The position numbers and the translations under genes are program-made. From positions 62,001 to 126,000 of the forward strand of contig JAEUSU010000028.1 of NCBI GenBank assembly GCA_016788635.1: DNA of 64,000 nucleotides, read 5' to 3'. This document shows, piece by piece, positions 22,782-31,842 of the stretch. This DNA is from Flavobacteriales bacterium. Lineage in GTDB: Bacteria; Bacteroidota; Bacteroidia; Flavobacteriales_F; PHOS-HE28. How positions within the stretch are numbered: position 1 is the first letter of the stretch; each line of letters begins with the position of its first letter. A model generated the notes under the pieces. It was not told the DNA's origin and did not search any database. It was given only the letters and a program-made list of their open reading frames with translations.

Positions 22782-25190
22782 TCAGAACTGTATGCGGTAC
22801 ATGAAATCGGGGAAGAAGCCGTTCTGGTAGACCGGATTGATGCGGTCCGTGACCGGGTTGTACCGCATGACGAAGATGTTCTGGCGGTCGGTCACGTTCT
22901 GCAGGTCCACGAAGAACTGGTGGCTCACGCGGCCCTTGCCACTGTTGATGCGCATGCCCATCTTCACATCCAGTCGCAGGTACGGATCATAGCGCAGGCT
23001 GAAGGCTTCCTCATCCACGTATACCTCACGACCGCCATTGGCACGCGTGGCCTCCAGGTCGATGGGGCTGTACGGACGGCCGCCGCTGGTGGTGAACTTG
23101 GTGTCGAACGTGATCACGTTGCGGCCATTGCGGCCCACAGGCCATTCCTTTCCCACCAACGTGTTGAACACGTACCCGTTGTTGAAGCCGGTGTTGCGTT
23201 CCACGCCATCGCTACCCTTGTATGTGGAATTGAACAAGGAGGCGGTGGTCAGGAGATAGTAACCGCGGCTCAGGAATTTCTCGATGGTGAGTTCCACGCC
23301 GTAGTTCCTTCCAGTGCCTTCATTCACCAATGAACCGCGCTCGGTAAAGACAAAATCCGCGCCTTCGTTCACGGCGGAATAGCTACTGGGGAGGCGCTCC
23401 ACCGGCAGGTCGAACAGGTGTTGGTAATAGGTTTCGGCCTTCACACGCCAGTCGTCCGCCAAACGGCGATCATAAGCGAGCACGAGGTGATGGCTCTTTT
23501 GGAAGCGCAGGTCCATGTTCGTTCGTTCGAACTCGCCTGCTGCCACCTCCTCATTGAACAGTAGTATCGGCAGGGGTACCATCTGGCCATGCAGGCCATA
23601 GGCCAGCGTGAAGCGCTGTTTGGGACGGAATTGCCAGCTAAGCGCCGCGCGTGGTCCCACCATCGCATCATCGTTGTAATCCAGGTACTGGCCATGAAGG
23701 CCCAGGGTGAAGGCCAGCGCATCAGTGAACTTGTACTCCCCTTGTGTGTAGATCTGCAACAGGTCCATGCGGCCATCCGTGTCGCGAACAGGGATGAAAT
23801 AGTCCGGTACGCCGTCGCCATCAAGATCCGGGATATCGGGACGGTTGTCGCGGTCATTCACGATGCTGCGGATCTGGTATACCTCGTTCACCACGCCCGC
23901 GCGGAACAGGAAGCGCGGCGATACCTTCCGGTTGTACTGGCTGGATACCGTGTAACGCTGCTCCCGGTCCTCCACTTCGGTGGCGCGGTACCGCACCACC
24001 GGCTGGTCGCTCGCACCGTCGGTGTAGTTATCCTGGTCGAACGTGGTGCGCAGGTAGGTGCTGCCGATGGTGGTCCGCAGGTACGACCGGTCATCCAGTT
24101 GCAGGAAGTGGTTCAGCCCGACGAGCCCGAGCTGGTTGGTGAAGTAGCTGTCCTCGTTCGGGTTGGCGAACAGGTCCGTGCTATCGATCTCGGCCCCGAT
24201 GAAATCGATGCTGCTGCTGCCACCCATGCCGAACAGTTCAAAGCGGCCAAGCTTGGTGCGTCCGAAGTTCAACTTGAAGGCGAGGTCCTGGTAGTAGGGT
24301 ATGGCGCTGGTGCCGGTGGCCGCCGCCCCCGCTATGCCATAGCGTCCCGACACGAGGTATGACGACTGCTTCTCCCTGTTCAGCGGCCCTTCGGCCATGA
24401 GCTCAGCCCCGCTGAAGGCGGCCATCTGGGCGGTGAACTCGTGCTTGTCCGCGTTGCCGTTCCGGAACTTCACATCGAACACCGCCGCATTGGCATTGCC
24501 GTACTCGGCCGGGAACGCACTGGTGATGAAGTCGCTCGTCCGCAGCAGATTGGTGTTCAGCGCACTGACCGGGCCACCGGTGGTGCCCAGCGTGGAGAAG
24601 TGATTGGTGGTGCCAACGGGCAGTCCTTCCACCCTCCAGAGCAAGCCGGTGGGTGAGTTGCCCCGCACCACAATGTCGTTGCGCGCATCGTTGGCCGCCG
24701 TGACCCCGGCGAAGTTGGTGGCCAGCCGGGCCACATCGTTGCGGCCACCACTGTAGCGTGTCACCTCCTCCAGGCTGAAGGTGCGCGCGCTGGCCTTGGC
24801 CAGCTCATTGGCAGGGCGGTCCTTGCTACGCTCGCCGGTCACCACCACTTCGCCCAAGTTCTCCACCGAGGCTTGCAAGGCGATGTCCACGACCACTTCC
24901 TTCCCGGCGGTCACCAGGATATTGTCCAACACCAGCTGCTTGTATCCCACATAGCTCACCTGGAGTGCCTGCCGGCCCACTGGCACGCCTTCAAGCCGGT
25001 AGCGGCCATCCAGATCGCTCGTGGTGCCCAGGAATGGATCGCTTCCCATCAGTACGATGTTCACCCCGAACAGGGGCATCTGGGTCTCGGCATCCTTCAC
25101 GGTGCCTTTCACCAACTGGGTCTGGGCATGAAGTAACGGGGGTGACATCAGTACGCTGAGGAGGAGCGAACGGCGAACAAGGTGGCGCAT
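22782..25190 (-). CDS. TonB-dependent receptor with carboxypeptidase-regulatory-like N-terminus
   Basis: 802 residues. Signal peptide MRHLVRRSLLLSVLMSPPLLHA; residues 27-115 are a carboxypeptidase D regulatory-like domain (VKGTVKDAETQMPLFGVNIV...LDGRYRLEGVPVG); the plug follows (GGRNDVARLATNFAGV, NDIVVRGNSPTGLLWRVEG) and then a 22-strand type barrel ending in YNPVTDRINPVYQNGFFPDF and a final aromatic-rich QF. This is a Bacteroidota outer-membrane receptor lacking the SusD partner. The ligand is unknown. It is divergent from the LytS-like kinase at 25432 with a 241-base spacer. Confidence 0.93.
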   Translation of the reverse strand: MRHLVRRSLLLSVLMSPPLLHAQTQLVKGTVKDAETQMPLFGVNIVLMGSDPFLGTTSDLDGRYRLEGVPVGRQALQVSYVGYKQLVLDNILVTAGKEVVVDIALQASVENLGEVVVTGERSKDRPANELAKASARTFSLEEVTRYSGGRNDVARLATNFAGVTAANDARNDIVVRGNSPTGLLWRVEGLPVGTTNHFSTLGTTGGPVSALNTNLLRTSDFITSAFPAEYGNANAAVFDVKFRNGNADKHEFTAQMAAFSGAELMAEGPLNREKQSSYLVSGRYGIAGAAATGTSAIPYYQDLAFKLNFGRTKLGRFELFGMGGSSSIDFIGAEIDSTDLFANPNEDSYFTNQLGLVGLNHFLQLDDRSYLRTTIGSTYLRTTFDQDNYTDGASDQPVVRYRATEVEDREQRYTVSSQYNRKVSPRFLFRAGVVNEVYQIRSIVNDRDNRPDIPDLDGDGVPDYFIPVRDTDGRMDLLQIYTQGEYKFTDALAFTLGLHGQYLDYNDDAMVGPRAALSWQFRPKQRFTLAYGLHGQMVPLPILLFNEEVAAGEFERTNMDLRFQKSHHLVLAYDRRLADDWRVKAETYYQHLFDLPVERLPSSYSAVNEGADFVFTERGSLVNEGTGRNYGVELTIEKFLSRGYYLLTTASLFNSTYKGSDGVERNTGFNNGYVFNTLVGKEWPVGRNGRNVITFDTKFTTSGGRPYSPIDLEATRANGGREVYVDEEAFSLRYDPYLRLDVKMGMRINSGKGRVSHQFFVDLQNVTDRQNIFVMRYNPVTDRINPVYQNGFFPDFMYRIQF

Positions 25191-25431
25191 GGCTTCGGGG
25201 TGTTTGGTGACCGCGAAACTGGATGCCTGGATACCCGATCGAATGCGCTTGGATGCCGGGATGTCGATCGGTAGCGATGGAATGTTGAGGGAGTATGGGT
25301 GGAGCGGCCCTTAATCGTTCAGCGACCGTCGGAACGCCTCACCATGGCCATGCGACGCTTCGCACCCCGATGGGGATGCTTCACGGGTGTCTTCCGCGTA
25401 CAAGCAGGTCAGGACCGGGTATTTTCGTGCC

Positions 25432-26469
25432 ATGGCCCGTTTCAGTCCTTTCCGCGAGCCCTGGCCGCGCATCATCGGTATACCGGTGCTCGCGTTGGTG
25501 CTCAGTTTTCTATTCCATACCGGCCTTCCCAGCCCGCTCCGGTTCTCGATCACCCTTGGCATCACGGCCATCATCTGGCAGGGCTGTTTCATGATCATCA
25601 GCCTTTACCGCAGGCGTTTTCCGGGCATCTCACGCACCGGCCGCCGGATCATGATCACGGCGCTGGCCTTGAGTACTTACATCATCCTGGTGGATGTCAC
25701 CGCCTGCACCACACTCGATGCGCTCGGTCTGGAGCCCAGCGCCTACACCACCGGCGAATGGCGGATGAACCTGGTCAAGTGCTTCGGGGCCACCTTGGTG
25801 GTGGGCACCATCTACGAGGCCGGCTACTTCTTCCATATGTGGAAACACCAGGCCATTGAGACCGAGGCGCTGCGCAGCAGGCAACTGCGGGCGGAGCTGG
25901 ACATCCTGCGCAGCCAGGTCTCCCCACACTTCCTGTTCAACAGCCTGAACACGCTGGTCGCCCTCATCCCCGATGAGCCCGCGCTGGCCGTGCGCTTCAC
26001 CAAGGACCTGAGCGCGGTGTACCGCTACATCCTGCAGCACAAGGACAAGGAGGTGGTGGACCTGGGAACGGAGCTGGATTTCACCCGTTCCTACATCGAC
26101 CTGATGAAGGTGCGCTTTGAGAACAGCCTGGTGATCAATGTGAACGTGGCCCCGGAGCACCGGGCACTGCTGGTGGCGCCATTGACCTTGCAACTGCTGC
26201 TGGAGAACGCCTTGAAGCACAATGTGGCCTCGGTGGCTCATCCGCTGCACATTGACATCCATGTGGAGAACGGCCGCACGCTGGTGGTCCGCAACGACCT
26301 GCGTCGCCGGCAGGGTCAGGCGGAGGGCACCGGCACCGGGCTTGCGAACGTTCGGCAGCGCTATGCCTACCTGAGCGAACGCCAGGTGGATGTGATCGAG
26401 ACTCGGGAACACTTCCTGGTCGCGCTTCCTCTTTTGCAGCTTTCCGAACGCGAGACCACCGCCACGTGA
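25432..26469 (+). CDS. LytS/YehU-type sensor histidine kinase
   Basis: 345 residues from ATG 25432; a GTG at 25387 is a less likely start. Four membrane segments lie in the first 130 residues. The cytoplasmic part has the His_kinase (LytS-type) box: H166 in SQVSPHFLFNSLNTLVALI, and a HATPase region with LLLENALKHN and GTGTGLANVRQRY. The overlap with the next gene (GTGA) makes this a classical sensor/regulator pair, so H166 would transfer phosphate to D57 of the regulator. Such pairs often control envelope or peptide-related genes; the target is unknown. Confidence 0.92.
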   Translation: MARFSPFREPWPRIIGIPVLALVLSFLFHTGLPSPLRFSITLGITAIIWQGCFMIISLYRRRFPGISRTGRRIMITALALSTYIILVDVTACTTLDALGLEPSAYTTGEWRMNLVKCFGATLVVGTIYEAGYFFHMWKHQAIETEALRSRQLRAELDILRSQVSPHFLFNSLNTLVALIPDEPALAVRFTKDLSAVYRYILQHKDKEVVDLGTELDFTRSYIDLMKVRFENSLVINVNVAPEHRALLVAPLTLQLLLENALKHNVASVAHPLHIDIHVENGRTLVVRNDLRRRQGQAEGTGTGLANVRQRYAYLSERQVDVIETREHFLVALPLLQLSERETTAT

Positions 26470-27245
26470 GCTACCGCACCCTGGTGATCGAGGATGAAGC
26501 GCCGGCCTATCGCAGGTTGTCGGGGCTGCTGGCACAACGCCATCCGGAGCTGCAGGTGGTGGATGTATTGGACACCATCGAGGGATCGGTCAGGTGGATG
26601 GAGGAGAATCCGGCCCCAAAACTCATTTTCAGTGATATCCAACTCAGCGATGGCCTCAGTTTCGAGATCTACAGACGCGTTCCTCCCCCCTGTCCAGTGA
26701 TCTTTACCACGGCATACGACGAATACATGCTGGAGGCCTTCCGAGCCAACGGGATCGATTACCTGTTGAAGCCGATCGAGGAGGAGGATCTCGCCCGCAG
26801 CGTAGCCAAGTTCCACGCGCTCACCCGGCAGCCCGCAGAGGCGTCATCCGCGCCTGATATGGAGCGCCTGCTTGCCGCCTTTGAAAAGTCCACCAGGCAC
26901 TACCGCGAACGCTTTCTGGTGAAGCTGGGAACCAAATTGCTTCCGGTGAACATTTCGGAATGTGCCTACTTCCTTCATGTGGAAGGGGCCACTGTACTGA
27001 ACACGTCCGCCGGCAAACAGCACCTGCTCGACCAGCCCCTCGATGAGCTCGAAGGGCAACTGGACCCCACGATCTTCTTCCGGTTGAACCGGCAGTGCAT
27101 CGCACATGTGCGGTCCATCGCAATGGTGCACCAGCATTTCAACGGCAAGCTCAAGGTGGTGCTGCAACCCGCCGCCAGTGAAGAGGTGATGGTGAGCCGG
27201 GAGAAGGCGCGTGCCTTCAAGACCTGGCTTGATGGAGGGAGGTGA
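26466..27245 (+). CDS. LytTR family response regulator
   Basis: 259 residues starting at a GTG that overlaps the kinase stop. Receiver domain residues 1-120: acidic pair E9/D10 (VIEDEAP), phosphoacceptor D57 in LIFSDIQLSDG, T in FTTAYDEY and K in DYLLKPIEEE. Residues about 150-255 are the LytTR DNA-binding domain (RFLVKLGTKLLPVNIS...FFRLNRQCIAHV...VSREKARAFKTWL). Targets unknown; the divergently oriented TonB receptor next to the kinase is a candidate. It ends one base before the convergent aminotransferase gene. Confidence 0.93.
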   Translation: MSYRTLVIEDEAPAYRRLSGLLAQRHPELQVVDVLDTIEGSVRWMEENPAPKLIFSDIQLSDGLSFEIYRRVPPPCPVIFTTAYDEYMLEAFRANGIDYLLKPIEEEDLARSVAKFHALTRQPAEASSAPDMERLLAAFEKSTRHYRERFLVKLGTKLLPVNISECAYFLHVEGATVLNTSAGKQHLLDQPLDELEGQLDPTIFFRLNRQCIAHVRSIAMVHQHFNGKLKVVLQPAASEEVMVSREKARAFKTWLDGGR

Positions 27246-28532
27246 TCAGCCCTTGGCAACTGCCCGCACCGCCTCCACAAAGCGGTCCAACTCATCCAAC
27301 GTGGTGTACACGTTCGGGGTCACCCGCACATGGTTGAAGCCGGCCTCCAGACCGGGTCTGGCTTCGCGCTCAATGCCCACGGTGTGCACCTTCCACTTGT
27401 TGAAGAGCTCCTCGCTGAGCAGGTTCGCCCGTCGCCCTTGCAGACTGAAGGTCCCTATGGCACAGCTGTAGCGCGGTTCCGGCAAGGTGTGGAACGCGAT
27501 CCCGGGCACGTCCTGGAGCCGTTCCATCCAGTAGGTCTTCAGGAAATGGAGCCGTTGCTGCTTGCGCGCCGTGCCGATCAACTCATGCAGTTCAAGGGAG
27601 TAACCAGTGGCCATTTCCACTGGGAAGCTGCGCGTGCCCAGTGTCTCGAACTTGCGGATGTCCTCGCCGGTAGGCTTGTCGTTGCTGAGGAGCGGCCACA
27701 CCTTGCCGATCTTCTCCCTGCTGATCCACAGGAGCCCATTGCCGAAAGGCGCACATAGCCACTTGTGCAAGCTGGTCCCCCAGTAGTCGCAACCAAGGTC
27801 AGCGATGGTGTGGTCCAACAGAGCGAAGGAATGCGCCCCATCCACCAATACCTCAATGCCCCGCTTGTGCGCTTCGTCCGCGATGCGGCGCACGGGCATG
27901 ATCTGCCCGTTCCAGTTCACCACGTGGGTGAGGTGCACGAGCTTCGTGCGTGGAGTGAAATTGGAGATAAAGGCATCCGCGATGGCCGCTTCATCCGCAC
28001 TCGGCAGCTTTGGGTCCGCGTGCACGAGCGTGATGCCGTCCCGCATGGCGCGCTGCCGCCAGGCATTGGCCATGTTGGGGTAGTCGTAGGTGCTCACCAC
28101 CACCTCGTCACCCGCCTTCAACGGCAGGCCGAAGATCACCGTGTTCAGGGCTTCGGTGGCGTTGCGCACCAGTGCGATCTCCTCGGGCGACACGCCGGCC
28201 AACCGGGCCAGGTTCATCCGCAGGGGTTCGCGGTCCTGGTCCAGAATGCGCCACATGTAATAGCTGGGCGCCTCGTTGCACATGCGGTTGTAATGGTCCA
28301 GGGCCTCCAAGGCGGCACGCGGCGAAGGGCTCACGCCCCCGTTGTTCAGGTTCACGATGGTGGGGCTGCTGGCGAACGCCGCGCGGACCTGCCGCCAGAA
28401 CGCCTCCTCATCCCCTTCCCGGGCAACGATGGCCGTGGACAGGTCAGGGTAGGCGCCGAACACATGCTCGTGCAAGGCCATACCCCCCATGAGGGCGGCC
28501 ATTTGTTGAATGAACCCGCGCCGGTCAGACAT
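27246..28532 (-). CDS. Class V aminotransferase (isopenicillin N epimerase-like)
   Basis: 428 residues. The N-terminus MSDRRGFIQQMAALMGGMAL carries a twin-arginine-like motif and hydrophobic stretch, so it may be exported by Tat. The rest is a PLP fold type I class V enzyme: NLNNGGVSPSP, the aromatic-rich TYDYPNMANAWR, aspartate in LVDGAHSF and the PLP lysine in GTSLHKWLCAPFGNG. It resembles isopenicillin N epimerase or cysteine desulfurase-like enzymes annotated widely in Bacteroidota. The substrate is not known. It is convergent with the LytTR gene. Confidence 0.88.
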   Translation of the reverse strand: MSDRRGFIQQMAALMGGMALHEHVFGAYPDLSTAIVAREGDEEAFWRQVRAAFASSPTIVNLNNGGVSPSPRAALEALDHYNRMCNEAPSYYMWRILDQDREPLRMNLARLAGVSPEEIALVRNATEALNTVIFGLPLKAGDEVVVSTYDYPNMANAWRQRAMRDGITLVHADPKLPSADEAAIADAFISNFTPRTKLVHLTHVVNWNGQIMPVRRIADEAHKRGIEVLVDGAHSFALLDHTIADLGCDYWGTSLHKWLCAPFGNGLLWISREKIGKVWPLLSNDKPTGEDIRKFETLGTRSFPVEMATGYSLELHELIGTARKQQRLHFLKTYWMERLQDVPGIAFHTLPEPRYSCAIGTFSLQGRRANLLSEELFNKWKVHTVGIEREARPGLEAGFNHVRVTPNVYTTLDELDRFVEAVRAVAKG

Positions 28533-28598
28533 TCTTCAAAGTGCTCGTTGCGCCAAGATGCGGAAGATCCCGGTATGCTGACCAACGGGTAAAAAGAA

Positions 28599-28623
28599 GA
28601 CCGCCCGACATAGCCGGGCGGTC
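28599..28623 (-). terminator. Intrinsic terminator of the small T9SS protein gene
   Basis: gaccgcccg at 28599-28607 pairs exactly with cgggcggtc at 28615-28623 around a seven-base loop. On the minus strand the stem is followed by tcttcttttt, a T-run. It lies 24 bases after the stop of the gene at 28647-29069. Confidence 0.8.
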
Positions 28624-28646
28624 CTGATCGATCGTGGGATACCTGC

Positions 28647-29069
28647 TTAGCGCACGTTCGCGCGCCGCACCTCGCGGCTGCCAATGAACATGCCGTTGCT
28701 CAGTTGCAAGGTGAGGATGTATTGCCCGTAAGGGATGCCCGTGGTGTTGAGGTGCAGCACATCCGTATACACGTGGTTCTCCTCCAGCACCAGGGAACCG
28801 TCCATGGCCGAGCGGATCTCCACCTTGATGGGTTTACCCATGATGCCTTGGGCCTGTACGTGCAGCACTTCGTTGAACGGATTGGGGTAGGCGACAATGG
28901 TGGCCCCGATGGAACGTAACTGGACATTGTCGAGAGGCTCGCTCTGCGTGGCACCGGGCTGCTGTGGGCGCGAACCGATCTCCTGGGCCATGGTGGCTCC
29001 AGCTATGCACGCGGCGAATACCAGGCAGAACGCCCGGTTCAAGGTGATGTGGGTAATGTGCTGGTTCAT
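28647..29069 (-). CDS. Very small T9SS type A sorting-domain protein
   Basis: 140 residues: an N-terminal signal peptide (ending GATMAQ near residue 29), a 30-residue linker rich in Q and P, then a complete T9SS type A C-terminal domain with the YPNPFNEVLHVQ box and a closing GIPYGQYILTLQLSNGMF. There is nothing between the linker and the sorting domain that could be a cargo module. The protein would be exported to the outer membrane by the type IX system and processed there. A second such protein is encoded at 32387. Function unknown. Confidence 0.85.
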   Translation of the reverse strand: MNQHITHITLNRAFCLVFAACIAGATMAQEIGSRPQQPGATQSEPLDNVQLRSIGATIVAYPNPFNEVLHVQAQGIMGKPIKVEIRSAMDGSLVLEENHVYTDVLHLNTTGIPYGQYILTLQLSNGMFIGSREVRRANVR

Positions 29070-29257
29070 GTCCCGAGTGGATTGAGGTGGTGTTCAGGGC
29101 CTTCGTACGCGATCCATGAAGCCCGGGTTGCTGACCAAGACCAGGGTGATGAGCAAACCTTAGATGCCACTGATAATCAAATCATTACAATTCATACATG
29201 AAGATCCGCCACAGTAGAAAGTCCATGATCGCTTAACATTGGGGTGAACGGTGGATG

Positions 29258-29287
29258 TTGTGACGAAAAGATCCACGATCATCTTTG
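29258..29287 (+). promoter_or_regulatory. Promoter of the PA-domain T9SS protein gene
   Basis: TTG at 29258-29260, a 19-base spacer, and CATCTTTG at 29280-29287 (one mismatch to TAnnTTTG). Transcription would start around 29292, giving a leader of about 25 bases before ATG 29317. The 247-base spacer containing it (29070-29316) is AT-richer than its surroundings and holds no other clear feature. Confidence 0.5.
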
Positions 29288-29316
29288 TGTGACCAACCAA
29301 CCCTAATGGAACGACC

Positions 29317-31038
29317 ATGCTGAAAAAACTACTCACCCTCTCCTTCTTCCTTGGTCTGCTGACCGGTCAAGCCCAGGTCATCTTCTTTGTGCAGGAACCT
29401 GCATCACTGGAAGGCAATTATGCAATGACATGGACGACTCCAGCGGGTGGTTGGGGAAGTCCGGACCTCACCATCCCAGCGAATGCAGTAACCGATACGC
29501 TGGCCTTCGTGGATGATGGCTCCACGGCCGACTCCTTGGGATGCAACACGTTGGTGAACGTGGCCGACATCACAGGGAAGATCGCGGTGGTGTACCGCGG
29601 TGCCTGTGAATTCGGTGTGAAGGCACTAAACGCTCAAACAGCAGGCGCTGTGGCTGTTGTTGTTATCAATAATTCCGGCGCACCGATCGCCATGGGCCCT
29701 GGCGTTCAGGGGGCGAACGTTACCATACCTGCGGTGATGATCAGTGAGGCGGATGGAGCTTTGCTGCGCGACGAGATCATGGCGGGTAATGTGGTGGCTT
29801 TCATCGGAAGCATTCAGGGCTTCTATGCGAATGACGTCGGTTTCTTCAGAACAGATGTATTGTTCCCGAAGTTCGGGGCGATCCCAGAGTTGGTCGCGCA
29901 ATCGGCATCCGAGTTCAACTTCCAGCTCGGTGTATGGTTGAAAAACTTCGGCTCGAATGACCAGACGGGTATTGTTGTCACAGCTGATGTCTCACAGTCT
30001 GGCTCATCCGTTTTCACGACCTCATCCTCTGCGGTTGCGCTAGTTTCGGGCGACAGCGCATACGTTGACCTCGGGATATTCAGCATGGCATCTTACTCCG
30101 GTCACTACACCTTGACCTATTCGGTGACGATGCCCAACACTGATGAATTCAGTGGGAATGACTCACATCAATCCACCTTCTCAGTGGGAGAGATCTTTTC
30201 CCACGCCCCGACCAACGAGATAGACGGACTTCCCACAAGCTCAGGAACAGTTTCCCCAGGCGCCACACCAGCGCCAGAGGTGTTCACGCATTGCATACAT
30301 TTCCGTGACGCGAACGCCAGCCGCCTTGGAACAACAGGCATGTGGTTCTCTGCCGCCCCTGTGACAATAGGAGCGGATATGTCAGGCAGCGTATTCGCTG
30401 TTGAGGCCTATGAATGGCTTGATGTTTTTACGGGAATGACAGATGTCGTCAGCCCGCCCACCTTGAACCTGGTGGCGGCAGGCGAATACACGTACTTGTC
30501 GAACCTGCCGAACGAGAACGTGTTTGCCCCTTTCACAACTCAAATTCCCCTGGTCAACAACCAACGCTACCTCTTCTGTGTGACCAGCTACTCATCTGCC
30601 TACAGACTTGGGTTTAACAGTACCGTCCACCTGGATCGGAACCAGACCTTTTATGACCAGCCGATCATGACGGTCAATTATGGGACGAATTGGTTCGTAG
30701 GCGGCTATACCGGTGGTGGAGCGGCCGCTCAGGGTGTAGCCATGATCCCAGTTGAAGCCATCGGGCTCGATGAACCGTCTCCGACAACAATTCATCCACC
30801 CTATCCAAATCCTACCAGTACGCACCTTTGGATACCGCTCCGGGCCAGCGATGGACCTGTCACTGTTGAGTTCATTGATCAACAGGGTAGGTTCATCGCC
30901 TCCCGATCTGCGATGGTGTCTAGCGATAGGCTTGAGGTGAATGTCGCCGACATCGCTCCCGGACGTTACACTGTGCGCCTAGTGAACACAACCACGCATA
31001 CCGAACCGAGAGTGTTCGGAGTTGTGATCGGACGATAG
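29317..31038 (+). CDS. Secreted PA-domain protein with T9SS type A sorting domain
   Basis: 573 residues with a signal peptide (MLKKLLTLSFFLGLLTGQAQ). Residues about 65-165 form a protease-associated domain (GCNTLVNVADITGKIAVVYRG..., VKALNAQTAGAVAVVVINNS, IPAVMISEADGALL), a module that often flanks secreted peptidases. No peptidase catalytic site was seen. A central region of unknown fold follows. The C-terminus carries the T9SS box HPPYPNPTSTHLWIPL and ends with YTVRLVNTTTHTEPRVFGVV. It is expected at the cell surface or released. Confidence 0.88.
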   Translation: MLKKLLTLSFFLGLLTGQAQVIFFVQEPASLEGNYAMTWTTPAGGWGSPDLTIPANAVTDTLAFVDDGSTADSLGCNTLVNVADITGKIAVVYRGACEFGVKALNAQTAGAVAVVVINNSGAPIAMGPGVQGANVTIPAVMISEADGALLRDEIMAGNVVAFIGSIQGFYANDVGFFRTDVLFPKFGAIPELVAQSASEFNFQLGVWLKNFGSNDQTGIVVTADVSQSGSSVFTTSSSAVALVSGDSAYVDLGIFSMASYSGHYTLTYSVTMPNTDEFSGNDSHQSTFSVGEIFSHAPTNEIDGLPTSSGTVSPGATPAPEVFTHCIHFRDANASRLGTTGMWFSAAPVTIGADMSGSVFAVEAYEWLDVFTGMTDVVSPPTLNLVAAGEYTYLSNLPNENVFAPFTTQIPLVNNQRYLFCVTSYSSAYRLGFNSTVHLDRNQTFYDQPIMTVNYGTNWFVGGYTGGGAAAQGVAMIPVEAIGLDEPSPTTIHPPYPNPTSTHLWIPLRASDGPVTVEFIDQQGRFIASRSAMVSSDRLEVNVADIAPGRYTVRLVNTTTHTEPRVFGVVIGR

Positions 31039-31052
31039 AACAAACGACCCTG

Positions 31053-31093
31053 AAAAAGGAAGAGGCCAGGATATCCTGGCCTCTTCCTTTTTT
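31053..31093. terminator. Bidirectional terminator, long perfect palindrome
   Basis: aaaaaggaagaggccagga pairs with tcctggcctcttccttttt; the near-perfect stem runs from 31053 to 31093 and ends in T-runs in both directions. It lies 15 bases after the PA-domain gene and ten bases beyond the end of the minus-strand frame at 31103. Confidence 0.85.
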
Positions 31094-31102
31094 CCTTAGC
31101 GC

Positions 31103-31492
31103 TCATCCATTGGGCAGCACGCAACACGCCCAGAGAGCACTGGCACATATGCCTTGATCCGGGCTTGGCTGGAGACAGATACTCAGGTCGATCAATGACA
31201 TTCCTCCACCAGAAGGGCATTGAGGAGAACTCGCCCGCGAAAGGAAATAGTCGATAACATCCCTTTGTTGTTGAAAGGTGATTGCTGGATAGTTGCTCCA
31301 TGGGTCCAGAATGTCATGGAGCAAGGTGCAGTCGACAAACACCCACTCAGAATATGGCTGCTCCTGAACAGAACAGGGCATGTCTTGTTCAGGTCGGTAA
31401 CACTTCAACCAAACGTCACGGAGCTGACCTTGACACAGTTGCTCAATTGGTGGTCCTGATCCAAATGCGACCAAGTATACCCAATCGTCCAC
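31103..31492 (-). CDS. Cysteine-rich protein fragment, start uncertain
   Basis: A 129-residue frame with many cysteines (QLCQGQLRDVWLKCYRPEQ, PCSVQEQPYSEW, CALWACC-like end) closing beside a shared bidirectional terminator, which supports a real transcript. The frame stays open upstream through a 12-C tract (31522-31533) to a TGA near 31566 without any ATG. The GTG at 31492 is the only plausible start but leaves no signal peptide although the cysteines suggest export. It may be the 3' part of a damaged gene. No family recognised. Confidence 0.35.
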   Translation of the reverse strand: MDDWVYLVAFGSGPPIEQLCQGQLRDVWLKCYRPEQDMPCSVQEQPYSEWVFVDCTLLHDILDPWSNYPAITFQQQRDVIDYFLSRASSPQCPSGGGMSLIDLSICLQPSPDQGICASALWACCVLPNG

Positions 31493-31580
31493 CTGACTCT
31501 CCGGACAATCATCTTTGGGAGCCCCCCCCCCCCAATTGACCCACCACAGGACCGGTCAATTCCCTCTTATCACACGAGGC

Positions 31581-31812
31581 GATGAAAAGGATGAGCGAGA
31601 ATAAATACAATGACCTTCTCATGGGTAATGAGCATGCATTTGAGTCATGCAACCGAAAAATAACCCCCAAAAATGTGATCTGTGTTCATGCTGGTCTGCC
31701 AACCTCGGCCGCACCACCTTCCGCGTGGTGGTATCCCGCTAACACAGAACGACCCTTCTGCGAAGGGCCGCCTCGTACGAGGCGGCCCTTCGCTTTTGGG
31801 TCCGGACCCAAA
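31581..31812 (+). ncRNA. Candidate small RNA or leader with terminator-like hairpins
   Basis: The 350-base gap 31493-31842 has no convincing gene on the plus strand. It contains a hairpin with arms caccac / gtggtg (31712-31717, 31725-31730), then a 34-base perfect palindrome (31760-31793, gcgaagggccgcctcg and its complement) followed by tttt, then a second perfect palindrome tttgggtccggacccaaa (31795-31812). A plus-strand terminator here has no upstream gene to serve, so either a small RNA is encoded between about 31581 and 31797 or this is a regulated leader of yajQ. No known RNA family was recognised. Confidence 0.3.
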
Positions 31813-31842
31813 GCACGATCTTCACACGCCAAACACGAAGCC

